NCBI RefSeq assembly: GCF_026967985.1
Contig: NZ_JAPVBJ010000003.1
Span: 371,101 to 435,100, forward strand
Source of the DNA: Modestobacter sp. VKM Ac-2984
GTDB lineage: Bacteria > Actinomycetota > Actinomycetes > Mycobacteriales > Geodermatophilaceae
Direction of reading: 5' to 3'
DNA: 64,000 nucleotides
Under the pieces are notes generated by a model that saw only the letters and a list, made by a program, of their open reading frames with translations, was not told the DNA's origin and ran no database searches. Positions 16,514 through 24,444 of the stretch are shown piece by piece. Position numbers and translations under genes: made by a program. The stretch's first letter is position 1, and each line of letters opens with the position of its first letter.

Positions 16514-17431
16514 TCAGCCCTGGTCCCACCCCAGCGCCGACCCCAGCCGGCGGACGGAGGACTCCAGTCCGTGCGCCTCGGCCAGCGCCGCGAGCGCCTC
16601 GGCGTCGGCCGGCTCGCGGGGGAGTGCGCCGTCCACCGGTGGCAGGTCGATGGTGGTGACGACGGCGACCACCTCGGGGGCGGCGTCGAGGTAGTCGGCA
16701 GCCGCGTGCAGCTTCTTCAGCACCGCGGCGGTCAGTGGTGCCCTCGGGACGGTGGTGCGGGCGGCCGCCTCCCGGATGCCGGCCAGGGACCCGAACTCGT
16801 TGATCAGCGCAGCGGCCGTCTTCGCCCCGACGCCGGACACCCCGGGGAGCCCGTCGCTGGGGTCGCCGCGGAGGACCGCGAAGTCGGCGTAGGAGCGGCC
16901 GGGGATGCCGTACTTGGCCGCGACCGCCGCCTCGTCGACGAACTCCAGGTCGTTGATGCCGCGGTTGGTGTAGAGCACCCGCACGTCCCGGGCGTCGTCG
17001 ACCAGCTGGAAGAGGTCCCGGTCGCCGGTGACCACGTCGACCGGCCCGCGGGCCCGGGTGGCGAGCGTCCCGATCACGTCGTCGGCCTCGTAGCCCGGCG
17101 CGCCCACCCGGGTCAGCCCGGCGGCGGCGAGCACCTCGACCAGCACCGGCACCTGCGGCCCGAGCTCGTCGGGCACCTCCTCACCGCCCGCCGGCGCGAC
17201 CCGGTGCGCCTTGTAGCTGGGCAGCGCCGCGACCCGGAACGCCGGGCGCCAGTCGTCGTCCCAGCAGGCGACCAGCCGGGCGGGGGAGTGGGCGACGACC
17301 AGCCGGGCGGTCATGTCCAGGAACCCGCGGACGGCGTTGACCGGCCGGCCGTGCGGCCCGGTCACGCTGGTCGGCACCCCGTAGAAGGCGCGGAAGTACA
17401 GGCTCGCCGCGTCCAGCAGCATCGTCGTCAC
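16514..17431 (-). CDS. 5'-3' exonuclease (Pol I-type/FEN domain)
   Basis: A 305-residue stand-alone flap/5'-nuclease, homologous to the N-terminal domain of DNA polymerase I and in the position of Rv2090. It has LLDAASLYFRAFYG, then YEADDVIGTLA and VVTGDRDLFQLVDD with metal-binding Asp residues, and the helix-hairpin-helix GDPSDGLPGVSGVGAKTAAALI. It probably removes RNA primers or flaps. The GTG at 17431 is chosen because TACCGT lies 7 nt upstream (leaderless); an ATG three codons in is the alternative. It is divergent from the M24 peptidase. Confidence 0.88.
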   Translation of the reverse strand: MTTMLLDAASLYFRAFYGVPTSVTGPHGRPVNAVRGFLDMTARLVVAHSPARLVACWDDDWRPAFRVAALPSYKAHRVAPAGGEEVPDELGPQVPVLVEVLAAAGLTRVGAPGYEADDVIGTLATRARGPVDVVTGDRDLFQLVDDARDVRVLYTNRGINDLEFVDEAAVAAKYGIPGRSYADFAVLRGDPSDGLPGVSGVGAKTAAALINEFGSLAGIREAAARTTVPRAPLTAAVLKKLHAAADYLDAAPEVVAVVTTIDLPPVDGALPREPADAEALAALAEAHGLESSVRRLGSALGWDQG

Positions 17432-17438
17432 GCCGGGC

Positions 17439-17444
17439 ACGGTA
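17439..17444 (-). promoter_or_regulatory. -10 element of leaderless exonuclease promoter
   Basis: TACCGT on the minus strand, 7 nt before the GTG at 17431. Confidence 0.45.
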
Positions 17445-17485
17445 ACGGTGCGATGACGACGGTCGGACCTGTCGTGCTCCGTGGA

Positions 17486-17491
17486 TAGTCT
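17486..17491 (+). promoter_or_regulatory. -10 element of leaderless peptidase promoter
   Basis: TAGTCT, 6 nt before the GTG at 17498. Confidence 0.5.
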
Positions 17492-17497
17492 GCGCAC

Positions 17498-18649
17498 GTG
17501 GTCGCCGTCTCTCCTCCTCCCTCCTCCCCGCTGGTGTCCATCGACCGGGTGCACGCGGCCCGCGCCGTCGCCGACGAGCTGGGCATCGACGTCGTCGTCG
17601 TCACGCCCGGCTCCGACCTGCGCTACCTGTGCGGCTACGACGCGCACGCCATGGAGCGGCTGACCGCCCTGGCCGTGCCTCGCCGGGGCGAGCCGCTGCT
17701 GGTCGTGCCTCGGCTGGAGGCGCCGATGGTCGCCGCCTCCCCGACCGGTTCGTTGGGGCTGGAGGTGCTGGCCTGGGACGAGACCGACGACTCCTTCGCC
17801 CGGCTGGCCGAGGCGGTCACCGCCCGGCTGGGCAGCGCGCCGGCCCGGGTGGCCGTCGGCTCGCGCACCTGGGCCGAGCACGCGCTGGGCATCCAGCGGG
17901 CGCTGCCCGGTTCCGCGCTGGAGCTGGCCAGCCCGGTCATCGACCGGCTGCGGATGGTGAAGACGCCGGCCGAGATCGAGGAGCTGGCCATCGCCGGTGC
18001 GGCGATCGACCGGGTGCACGCCCGGATGGGGGAGTGGTTGCGGGTCGGGCGGACGGAGGCCGAGGTCGGGGCCGACGTCGCGGCGGGGATCCTGGCCGAG
18101 GGCCACGTCGGGGTCGACTTCACCATCATCGGCTCGGGCCCCAACGGGGCCAGCCCGCACCACGAGGTCTCCGACCGGGTGGTCGAGGCCGGGGACATGG
18201 TCGTCGTGGACATCGGCGGGGAGACGGCGACCGGCTACCGCTCCGACTGCACCCGCACCTACCTGGTCGGTGGGCACGCCGCCCGCGGCCTGATCGAGTG
18301 GTTCTCCGTCCTCCAGCGGGCTCAGGCGGCGGCCGTCGCCGCGGTGCGCCCCGGCGTCACCTGCGCCCAGGTCGACGCCGTGGCACGCGACGTCATCACC
18401 AAGGCCGGCTTCGGTGAGCACTTCATCCACCGCACCGGGCACGGCATCGGGCTGGACACCCACGAGGCGCCCTACGTCGTCGCCGGCAACGACCTGCCGC
18501 TGGAGCCGGGGATGGCCTTCTCGGTCGAGCCCGGCATCTACCTGCCCGGCCGCTACGGCGCCCGGATCGAGGACATCGTCGTCTGCACCGACGACGGGGT
18601 CCGCAACCTCAACAACGGTCCCCGTGAACTCGTCGAACTCCCCGGCTGA
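17498..18649 (+). CDS. M24 family Xaa-Pro dipeptidase/aminopeptidase (PepE/PepQ-like)
   Basis: A 383-residue cytoplasmic metallopeptidase that hydrolyses X-Pro bonds. The C-terminal pita-bread domain carries the metal ligands in order: Asp in VVVDIGG, Asp in YRSDCTRTY, His in RTGHGIGLDTHE, Glu in FSVEPGIYLPG and Glu in ARIEDIV. The N-terminal domain is creatinase-like. Its position next to the exonuclease corresponds to Rv2089c (pepE). Its stop overlaps the start of the Lrp-type regulator by 26 nt. Confidence 0.92.
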   Translation: MVAVSPPPSSPLVSIDRVHAARAVADELGIDVVVVTPGSDLRYLCGYDAHAMERLTALAVPRRGEPLLVVPRLEAPMVAASPTGSLGLEVLAWDETDDSFARLAEAVTARLGSAPARVAVGSRTWAEHALGIQRALPGSALELASPVIDRLRMVKTPAEIEELAIAGAAIDRVHARMGEWLRVGRTEAEVGADVAAGILAEGHVGVDFTIIGSGPNGASPHHEVSDRVVEAGDMVVVDIGGETATGYRSDCTRTYLVGGHAARGLIEWFSVLQRAQAAAVAAVRPGVTCAQVDAVARDVITKAGFGEHFIHRTGHGIGLDTHEAPYVVAGNDLPLEPGMAFSVEPGIYLPGRYGARIEDIVVCTDDGVRNLNNGPRELVELPG

Positions 18650-19106
18650 GCCGGGCGGGCCACCGGCGGCCCAGGACGTCGACCGGGAACTGCTGAGCGC
18701 CCTGGCCCGCGACGGACGGGCCAGCTTCACCGACCTGGCCGAGCGGGTCGGGCTGTCGGTGTCCGCGGTGCACCAGCGGGTCCGCCGACTGGAACAGCGC
18801 GGGCTGATCACCGGCTACGCGGCGCAGTTGGACGCCAAGGGGCTCGGGCTGCCGCTGACCGCGTTCGTCTCCATCACCCCGATCGAGGCCGCGCAGCCCG
18901 ACGACGCACCGACCCGGCTGGCGCACCTGTCGGCCATCGAGGCCTGCCACTCGGTGGCCGGGGTGGAGAGCTACATCCTCAAGGTCCGGGTGGCCTCACC
19001 CGATGCGCTCGAGGCGCTGCTGCACGAGATCCGGTCGGCGGCCAACGTCACCACCCGGACCACCGTCGTCCTCTCCACCTTCTACGAGGACCGCCCGCCG
19101 GTCTGA
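18624..19106 (+). CDS. Lrp/AsnC family transcriptional regulator
   Basis: A 160-residue regulator with an N-terminal AsnC-type helix-turn-helix (DVDRELLSALARDGRASFTDLAERVGLSVSAVHQRVRRLEQRGLI) and a C-terminal RAM ligand-binding domain (LTAFVSITP..., ACHSVAGVESYILKVRV). Such proteins sense amino acids and form octamers. The GTG start lies inside the end of the peptidase gene, indicating coupling. Its ligand and targets are unknown. Confidence 0.88.
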   Translation: MNSSNSPAEPGGPPAAQDVDRELLSALARDGRASFTDLAERVGLSVSAVHQRVRRLEQRGLITGYAAQLDAKGLGLPLTAFVSITPIEAAQPDDAPTRLAHLSAIEACHSVAGVESYILKVRVASPDALEALLHEIRSAANVTTRTTVVLSTFYEDRPPV

Positions 19107-19113
19107 GGGAAGA

Positions 19114-19164
19114 CCCCCTCGCCCCCTCCACTCGCCAGGCTCACGGCGGGCCCCTGCGAGGGGG
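19114..19164 (+). terminator. Possible terminator after the Lrp-type gene
   Basis: CCCCCTCGC (19114-19122) pairs with GCGAGGGGG (19156-19164), with a long loop. It precedes the SOS box. Confidence 0.4.
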
Positions 19165-19179
19165 CCGATGGACAGGGGA

Positions 19180-19195
19180 TCGAACATGTGTTCGG
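19180..19195 (+). promoter_or_regulatory. LexA (SOS) box
   Basis: TCGAACATGTGTTCGG fits the actinobacterial LexA operator TCGAAC-N4-GTTCGA with one outer mismatch. It lies directly before the radical SAM/intein gene start codons, so LexA would block its promoter or transcription start. Confidence 0.8.
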
Positions 19196-19204
19196 ATGGT
19201 CGGC

Positions 19205-21340
19205 ATGCGGTGGGACGCCCAGCGGCTGGACTTCGACGAACCCACCACCCTGCCCGGGCTGCCCGACGTCCGGGGCCTGCTGCGCAGCGTGCAAGTGCCG
19301 GAGTTCCCGGGCCTGACCTTCCACGAGGTGCGGGCCAAGAGCGTGCTGAACGCGGTGCCCAAGGGCTCGGCGATGCCATTCGGCCACACGATCAACCCCT
19401 ACCGGGGCTGCTCGCATGCGTGCGTTTACTGCCTGTCGGGCGACACCCAGGTCCTGATGGCGGATGGCTCCCAGCGGGGCATCGCCGACCTGACGGTGGG
19501 GGACCGCATCATCGGGACGGAGAAGAGAGACCGCTACCGCCGGTACGTCGAGACGGAGGTGCTGGCGCACTGGTCGACGGTCAAGCCCGCCCACCGGGTG
19601 ACCCTCGCCGATGGCACGAGGATCGTCGCGAGCGGTGACCATCGGTTCCTGACCGGGCGTGGCTGGAAGCACGTCACCGGCGCGAGCCGCGGAGCGGGTC
19701 AGCGCCCGCACCTGACGACCAACGACGAACTGCTCGGCTTCGGCCGGTCAGCTCTGACGGTCGACGTCTGCGAGGACTACCGGCGGGGATACCTGACCGG
19801 CATGGTTCGCGGAGACGCGCACTTCAAGGTGTACCGCTACCAACGAGCCGGGCGGCTCCACGGTGACGTGCACCGTTTCCGACTCGCGTTGGCCGACCTG
19901 GACGGCCTCCGGCGATCACAGGCGTACCTCACGCAAGCGGGCATCTCGACCGATTGGTTCGAGTTCTCCGCTGCCACTCCGGAGCGCCGGGCGATGAGCG
20001 CCATCAGGACGTCGTCAGCCGCCTCCGTTGCCCGGATCTCAGAGGTCGTCGCCTGGCCGGATGACCCTTCGGATGCCTGGCAGCGCGGCTTTCTGGCCGG
20101 CGTCTTCGACGCCGAGGGCAGCCGGAGCCAGCACGTCCTGCGGATCTCCAATGCCGATGACGAGATGCTTGAGCGGACGAGCGCCGCCTTCGCCGCGCTG
20201 GGCTTCGACAGCGTCCTGGAGGATCGGTCGCTGGCCAACCGGGTTCGGACCATCCGCCTGCGCGGCGGCCTGAAGGAGCACCTACGGTTCATCCACCTCG
20301 TCGACCCGGCCATCCGGCGGAAGTGCCAGGTCCAGGGCACGGCCATCAAGAGCACGGCTGATCTGCGGGTGACCATGATCGAGGACCTGGGCCTGGAGAT
20401 GCCGATGTACGACATCACCACCGGCACCGGCGACTTCATCGCGAACGGCGTCGTGAGCCACAACTGCTTCGCCCGGGGCACGCACGAGTGGCTGGAGCTG
20501 GACAGCGGAGCCGACTTCGACCAGCAGATCGTGGTCAAGACCAACGTCGTCGACGTGCTGCGGCGAGAGCTGGCCAGGCCGTCCTGGCAGCGGGAGCACG
20601 TCGCGCTGGGCACCAACACCGACCCGTACCAGCGGGCCGAGGGCCGCTACCGGCTGATGCCCGGGATCATCGACGCGCTGGCCCGGTCCGGCACGCCGTT
20701 CTCGGTGCTGACCAAGGGCACGCTGGCCCGCCGCGACGTCCCCCGGCTCGCTGCCGCAGCGCGCGACGTCCCGGTGGGGATGGGCGTGTCCATGGCGATC
20801 TGGGACGACGACCTGCACGCCGCCCTGGAACCCGGCGCCCCCACGCCCCGGGCGCGGCTGGACCTGGTGCGGGCGATCACCGACGCCGGGCTGCCCTGCG
20901 GGGTCTTCCTGGCCCCCGTACTGCCCGGCCTCACCGACCGGATGGACCACCTGGAGGCGGCGATCGGTGCCATCGCCGCGGCCGGGGCCACCGGGGTGAC
21001 CGTGTTGCCGCTGCACCTGCGCCCGGGTGCCCGGGAGTGGTTCACCGCCTGGCTGTCCCGGGAGCACCCCGGGCTGGTCGGCCGGTACCGCCAGCTCTAC
21101 GGCCGCGGCGCCTACGTGCCGGCCGAGTACCGCACGTGGCTCGCCGGCCGGGTGGCCCCGGTGCTCGCCCGCTACGGCCTGGACCGGCAGGGCGGGGGAG
21201 TGGCACGGGGCGTCGACACCGGCAGCGGCCTCGGCCTGCCCGGGGACGAGTCGGCGGGCTTCCCCGCCGGCAGCCTGCCCACCCGTCGGCCGGCGCCGAC
21301 GGCGGTCGAGGAGACCCCCGAGCAGCTCTCGCTGTGCTGA
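19205..21340 (+). CDS. Rv2578c-type radical SAM protein, intein-containing precursor
   Basis: A 711-residue precursor. After removal of the 345-residue intein (19430-20464) the host protein is 366 residues, near the expected size. The N-extein ends NPYRGCSHACVY and the C-extein begins CFARGTHEWLELD. The ligated motif is Cys-x3-Cys-x2-Cys, the [4Fe-4S] site of radical SAM enzymes, with the third Cys supplied by the +1 residue of the C-extein. Later the protein has the SAM-domain GTNTDPYQRAEGRYRL. The family is annotated as spore-photoproduct-lyase-like; the true substrate is unknown. The SOS box upstream fits a DNA-repair role. ATG 19205 (MRWDAQRL) is preferred to ATG 19196, three codons earlier. 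Confidence 0.9.
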   Translation: MRWDAQRLDFDEPTTLPGLPDVRGLLRSVQVPEFPGLTFHEVRAKSVLNAVPKGSAMPFGHTINPYRGCSHACVYCLSGDTQVLMADGSQRGIADLTVGDRIIGTEKRDRYRRYVETEVLAHWSTVKPAHRVTLADGTRIVASGDHRFLTGRGWKHVTGASRGAGQRPHLTTNDELLGFGRSALTVDVCEDYRRGYLTGMVRGDAHFKVYRYQRAGRLHGDVHRFRLALADLDGLRRSQAYLTQAGISTDWFEFSAATPERRAMSAIRTSSAASVARISEVVAWPDDPSDAWQRGFLAGVFDAEGSRSQHVLRISNADDEMLERTSAAFAALGFDSVLEDRSLANRVRTIRLRGGLKEHLRFIHLVDPAIRRKCQVQGTAIKSTADLRVTMIEDLGLEMPMYDITTGTGDFIANGVVSHNCFARGTHEWLELDSGADFDQQIVVKTNVVDVLRRELARPSWQREHVALGTNTDPYQRAEGRYRLMPGIIDALARSGTPFSVLTKGTLARRDVPRLAAAARDVPVGMGVSMAIWDDDLHAALEPGAPTPRARLDLVRAITDAGLPCGVFLAPVLPGLTDRMDHLEAAIGAIAAAGATGVTVLPLHLRPGAREWFTAWLSREHPGLVGRYRQLYGRGAYVPAEYRTWLAGRVAPVLARYGLDRQGGGVARGVDTGSGLGLPGDESAGFPAGSLPTRRPAPTAVEETPEQLSLC
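19430..20464 (+). mobile_element. Full-length intein with LAGLIDADG homing endonuclease
   Basis: 345 residues, beginning Cys1 (CLSGDTQVLMADG, block A) and ending VVSHN before the +1 Cys (block G). Block B has ASGDHRFLT with the conserved His at residue 71. The penultimate His and terminal Asn needed for Asn cyclisation are present. The central endonuclease has two LAGLIDADG-type motifs, YLTGMVRGDA (about 121-130) and FLAGVFDAEG (221-230). Each keeps its acidic catalytic residue, so the element may still be mobile. Codon use is slightly less GC-rich than the host. It sits exactly in the catalytic Fe-S motif of the host protein. Confidence 0.95.
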
Positions 21341-21358
21341 GCGGGAGCCGGGTGTCGC

Positions 21359-22204
21359 TCAGCCGGCCAGCCGGGCGCGACGGCCGACGGTCCGCAGTGC
21401 CCGCACGGCCCCGCGCGGGCCCACCGGCGGCGCCCCGCCGGCCAGTGCCAGCCGACGGTAGGAGTCGTAGGAGAGCGTGAGGTAGTCGGCTGCCAGCTCT
21501 TCGACCTGCTCGCGGCGGCTCGGCGGAGCCGTGGCGCGCATGGCCGTGGCGGTGCGGACGGCGTGCTTGGCGAACGTCACCTGCAGGGCCTGGGTGGACA
21601 GCTGCCCGCCGACGTGCGAGCTCGGGCCCGGCCCCCGCCGCAGCGCCGGCAGCACCCAGGGGCTCGCGGCCAGACCGGGGAACCGGCTGCGGACGGCTTC
21701 CCAGGCGTGCCAGGCGGTGAGCGCTCCGGGTACGGCCCACTCACCGTCCTCGGTGGACACGTGGAGACGGCGGGTGGTCGCGTGAACCTGGTCCCGGCGC
21801 AGCGCCCGGAACTGCCCCACCGTCCCCGGCCAGCCCAGGGCGAGCGCACACCAGGCGACCGAGCGCAGGTGCTCCGGTGCCTCGCTGCGCACCCGGGTCA
21901 GCTCCCGCAGGTCGAGCGTGACCGGGTCGGGCTCAGGGGTGGTGGCCCGGGGGACCCCGAGCCCGCCGTAGCGGGCGACCTTGCTGTACAGGGCGATGGT
22001 GGCCGGCTTCCACTCGCGAGCCGCGGCCAGCGGCTCGAGCCCGGTCTCGGCCAGGGCCTCGGGCCCCAGCCCCAGTTCGAGGGCCGCCTCGACCAGCCGC
22101 CGCCACTGCGGCTCGTACCCCGGCGGCCCGGGCAACCGGGCCCACGCTCGGGCCGGGGGTGGCGCCGGCATCTCCGGCAGCGGTGGCTGCCATGCACCTG
22201 ACAT
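21359..22204 (-). CDS. Hypothetical protein, possibly a degenerate tyrosine-recombinase relative
   Basis: 281 residues, not firmly recognised. The middle part (CALALGWPGTVGQFRALRRDQVHATTRRLHV, then a linker, then QLSTQALQVTFAKHAVRTA and a late LSYDSYRRLAL) has the spacing of an integrase catalytic domain. However, the His-x-x-Arg box is not clear, so the resemblance is weak. No signal peptide. TAGTAT 6 nt before the ATG suggests a leaderless start. Copy 3 of the 14-bp element lies directly upstream. It could be a domesticated DNA-binding protein or an unrelated family. Confidence 0.55.
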   Translation of the reverse strand: MSGAWQPPLPEMPAPPPARAWARLPGPPGYEPQWRRLVEAALELGLGPEALAETGLEPLAAAREWKPATIALYSKVARYGGLGVPRATTPEPDPVTLDLRELTRVRSEAPEHLRSVAWCALALGWPGTVGQFRALRRDQVHATTRRLHVSTEDGEWAVPGALTAWHAWEAVRSRFPGLAASPWVLPALRRGPGPSSHVGGQLSTQALQVTFAKHAVRTATAMRATAPPSRREQVEELAADYLTLSYDSYRRLALAGGAPPVGPRGAVRALRTVGRRARLAG

Positions 22205-22210
22205 GACGAG

Positions 22211-22216
22211 ATACTA
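22211..22216 (-). promoter_or_regulatory. -10 element of leaderless promoter for the 21359-22204 gene
   Basis: TAGTAT on the minus strand, 6 nt before the ATG at 22204. It directly abuts copy 3 of the 14-bp element. Confidence 0.5.
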
Positions 22217-22231
22217 CCGTTATCCCCAACG
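22216..22231 (+). repeat. Recurrent intergenic element, copy 3
   Basis: ACCGTTATCCCCAACG in the gap between divergent genes, same orientation as copies 1 and 2. Confidence 0.8.
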
Positions 22232-22372
22232 ATGTTGCGATTCATCGTCGTCGTCACCTGCCCTGGACAGCAGACGCACCCTACGGGTGCGCATCCGCAA
22301 CCAGGGTGATCTGAACTGCAATCCGCCCGGCCCAGCCAGCAGGGTCACCTCGGTCCCGGTGACCATGGGTCG

Positions 22373-23530
22373 GTGCGCACCGTGGGAGTCGAGGAAGAGC
22401 TGCTCGTCGTGGACCCGGCGGGTACGCCCGTGCCACTGGCTCCGGAGGCCCTCGAGGTGGCCGCCCGCCGCGGTGAGGGGGAGACCGTCCAGGAGCACGA
22501 CCGGGCCGAACAGTCGGACGAGCCGCCCGACGCCGACGGCGCCTCGGCGGGCCCACGGTTGGTCCCCGAGTTGAAAGAGCAGCAGATCGAGCTGGGGACC
22601 CGGGTCTGCCGGGGGCTCGACGAGGTGGCTGCCGAGCTCCGGCACTGGCGTTCCCGGGCCGATGCCGCCGCCTCCACCGTGGGCGCCCGGGTGGCGGCCC
22701 TGGCCAGCTCGCCGGTGGCGGTGGAGCCGGAGACGACGTCGGGGGAGCGGTACGCGCAGATGGTCGAGGTGTTCGGCCTGACCGCCGCGGAGGTGCTCAC
22801 CTGCGGCTGCCACGTGCACGTCTCCGTGGACGGCGACGAGGAGGGGGTCGCCGTCCTCGACCGCATCCGGGTGTGGCTGCCCGTGCTCACCGCGCTGACC
22901 ACCAACTCGCCGTTCTGGTCCGGGCGCGAGACCGGCTACGCCAGCTTCCGTTCCCAGGTCTGGAACCGGTGGCCCTCGGCCGGCCCGAACGCGGTGTTCG
23001 GCACCCCGGCGCGCTACCACCAGCTGGTCGCCGACCTGGTCGCCACGGACACCGTGCTCGACGAGGGGATGGTCTACTTCGACGCCCGCCTCTCGGCCAC
23101 CTGGCCGACCGTGGAGGTCCGGGTGTCCGACGTCGCCCTGCGGGTCGAGGACGCCGTCCTGCTGGCCGGGCTGGTGCGCGGTCTGGTGGAGACCGCGGCC
23201 CGGGAGTGGCGGGCCGGCGTCGCCGCCCCGGAGGTCCGCACCGAGGTGCTCCGCGTGGCCGGCTGGCGGGCCGGCCGCTCCGGCCTGACCGGGGACCTGG
23301 TCGACCCGCGGACCGGCCAGCCGGCCCCGGCGGCCGAGGTGGTGACCGCCCTGGTCGAGCACGTCCGCCCGGCCCTGCGCGACAGTGGGGACGCCGAACG
23401 GGTGGAGGAGGGCGTGGCCGCCGTCCTGCGCCGTGGCACCGGGGCGACCCTGCAGCGCGCGGTCTTCGGCGAGACCGGCGACCCGGCCGCCGTCGTCCGG
23501 GCCGCAGTCGCCGCCACCCACGGCGACTGA
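22373..23530 (+). CDS. Carboxylate-amine ligase, YbdK/GCS2 family
   Basis: A 385-residue member of the glutamate-cysteine ligase type 2 family, which joins a carboxylate to an amine with ATP. It starts RTVGVEEELLVVDP, where the Glu residues bind metal. It contains CGCHVHVSVDGDEEG (family His pair), NSPFWSGRETGYASFRSQVWNRWP and DARLSATWPTVEVRVSDV. In E. coli YbdK has weak gamma-glutamylcysteine synthetase activity; a role in thiol or other amide synthesis is possible but unproven. The GTG start places the VGVEEE motif at the N-terminus as in relatives. plsC follows after 44 nt. Confidence 0.88.
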   Translation: MRTVGVEEELLVVDPAGTPVPLAPEALEVAARRGEGETVQEHDRAEQSDEPPDADGASAGPRLVPELKEQQIELGTRVCRGLDEVAAELRHWRSRADAAASTVGARVAALASSPVAVEPETTSGERYAQMVEVFGLTAAEVLTCGCHVHVSVDGDEEGVAVLDRIRVWLPVLTALTTNSPFWSGRETGYASFRSQVWNRWPSAGPNAVFGTPARYHQLVADLVATDTVLDEGMVYFDARLSATWPTVEVRVSDVALRVEDAVLLAGLVRGLVETAAREWRAGVAAPEVRTEVLRVAGWRAGRSGLTGDLVDPRTGQPAPAAEVVTALVEHVRPALRDSGDAERVEEGVAAVLRRGTGATLQRAVFGETGDPAAVVRAAVAATHGD

Positions 23531-23562
23531 GACCGGATCGCCGCTCTCGGATCCGGGTTGGT

Positions 23563-23568
23563 TAGGGT
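23563..23568 (+). promoter_or_regulatory. -10 element of leaderless plsC promoter
   Basis: TAGGGT, 6 nt before the ATG at 23575. Confidence 0.5.
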
Positions 23569-23574
23569 CCGCTC

Positions 23575-24441
23575 ATGTACACGGCCAGCTGGGGCGACGT
23601 CGCCCGCCGGGACCTGTTCGGGTCGAAGCCGGACCCTCGGGACCGCCCGTACCGGTTGGTCATCCGGGTCGTCCTCATCGTCTTCCGGCTGTTCCGCTTC
23701 CGCTTCGACCTCCGCGGGCAGGAGCACGTCCCGGCCACCGGTGGGGCGGTCATCTGCAGCAACCACGTCTCCTACTTCGACTTCACCTACCTGGGGCTCG
23801 CGGCGCTGCCGCAGCACCGGCTGGTGCGGTTCATGGCGAAGGCCGCCATCTTCGGCCACTGGTTCGCCGGGCCGTTCATGCGCGCGATGCACCACATCCC
23901 GGTCGACCGCAAGGCCGGGGCCTCGGCGTTCGACGCCGCCGTCCTGGCGCTGAAGGACGGCAACGTCGTCGGGATCTTCCCCGAGGCGACGATCAGCACG
24001 TCGTTCACCGTCAAGGACGTCAAGGCGGGCGCGGCCCGGATGGCGGTCGAGGCCGGGGTGCCGGTCCTCCCCGCCGCGGTGTGGGGCGGACACCGTGTCG
24101 CCACGAAGGCGCACAAGTTCGTGCTGCGCCGCGACGTGCCGGTGACGGTGATCATCGGCGAGCCGCTGTTCCCGGAGCCGGGGGAGAAGCCGCAGGCCCT
24201 GCTGCGCCGGATCAAGGCGGCGATGGTGGAGCTGCTGGACGAGGCGCAGCGCACCTACCCGGACCAGCCGGCCGGGGACGACGACCGCTGGTGGCAGCCG
24301 GCCCACCTGGGTGGCACCGCGCCGACCCCGGAGGTCGCCGCCGTCAACGACGCGGACTACGCCGCGGGCAACCGGACGAAGGTCAAGGCACCGCACCCGC
24401 TGGCCCGGGCCAAGCGGCTGCTGGCCCGCGCCCGCCGCTGA
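23575..24441 (+). CDS. 1-acyl-sn-glycerol-3-phosphate acyltransferase (PlsC-like)
   Basis: A 288-residue membrane-associated acyltransferase. The hydrophobic N-terminal segment (about 27-42) is followed by the catalytic NHVSYFD box (His-x4-Asp) near residue 63. FPEATIST is the second lipid-binding motif, and a region with VPVLPAAVWGG follows. It transfers an acyl chain to lysophosphatidic acid or a related acceptor. The C-terminal 45 residues (DDDRWWQPAHLGGTAPTPEVAAVND...) are an actinobacterial extension. Start supported by a leaderless -10. Confidence 0.9.
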   Translation: MYTASWGDVARRDLFGSKPDPRDRPYRLVIRVVLIVFRLFRFRFDLRGQEHVPATGGAVICSNHVSYFDFTYLGLAALPQHRLVRFMAKAAIFGHWFAGPFMRAMHHIPVDRKAGASAFDAAVLALKDGNVVGIFPEATISTSFTVKDVKAGAARMAVEAGVPVLPAAVWGGHRVATKAHKFVLRRDVPVTVIIGEPLFPEPGEKPQALLRRIKAAMVELLDEAQRTYPDQPAGDDDRWWQPAHLGGTAPTPEVAAVNDADYAAGNRTKVKAPHPLARAKRLLARARR

Positions 24442-24444
24442 CCC

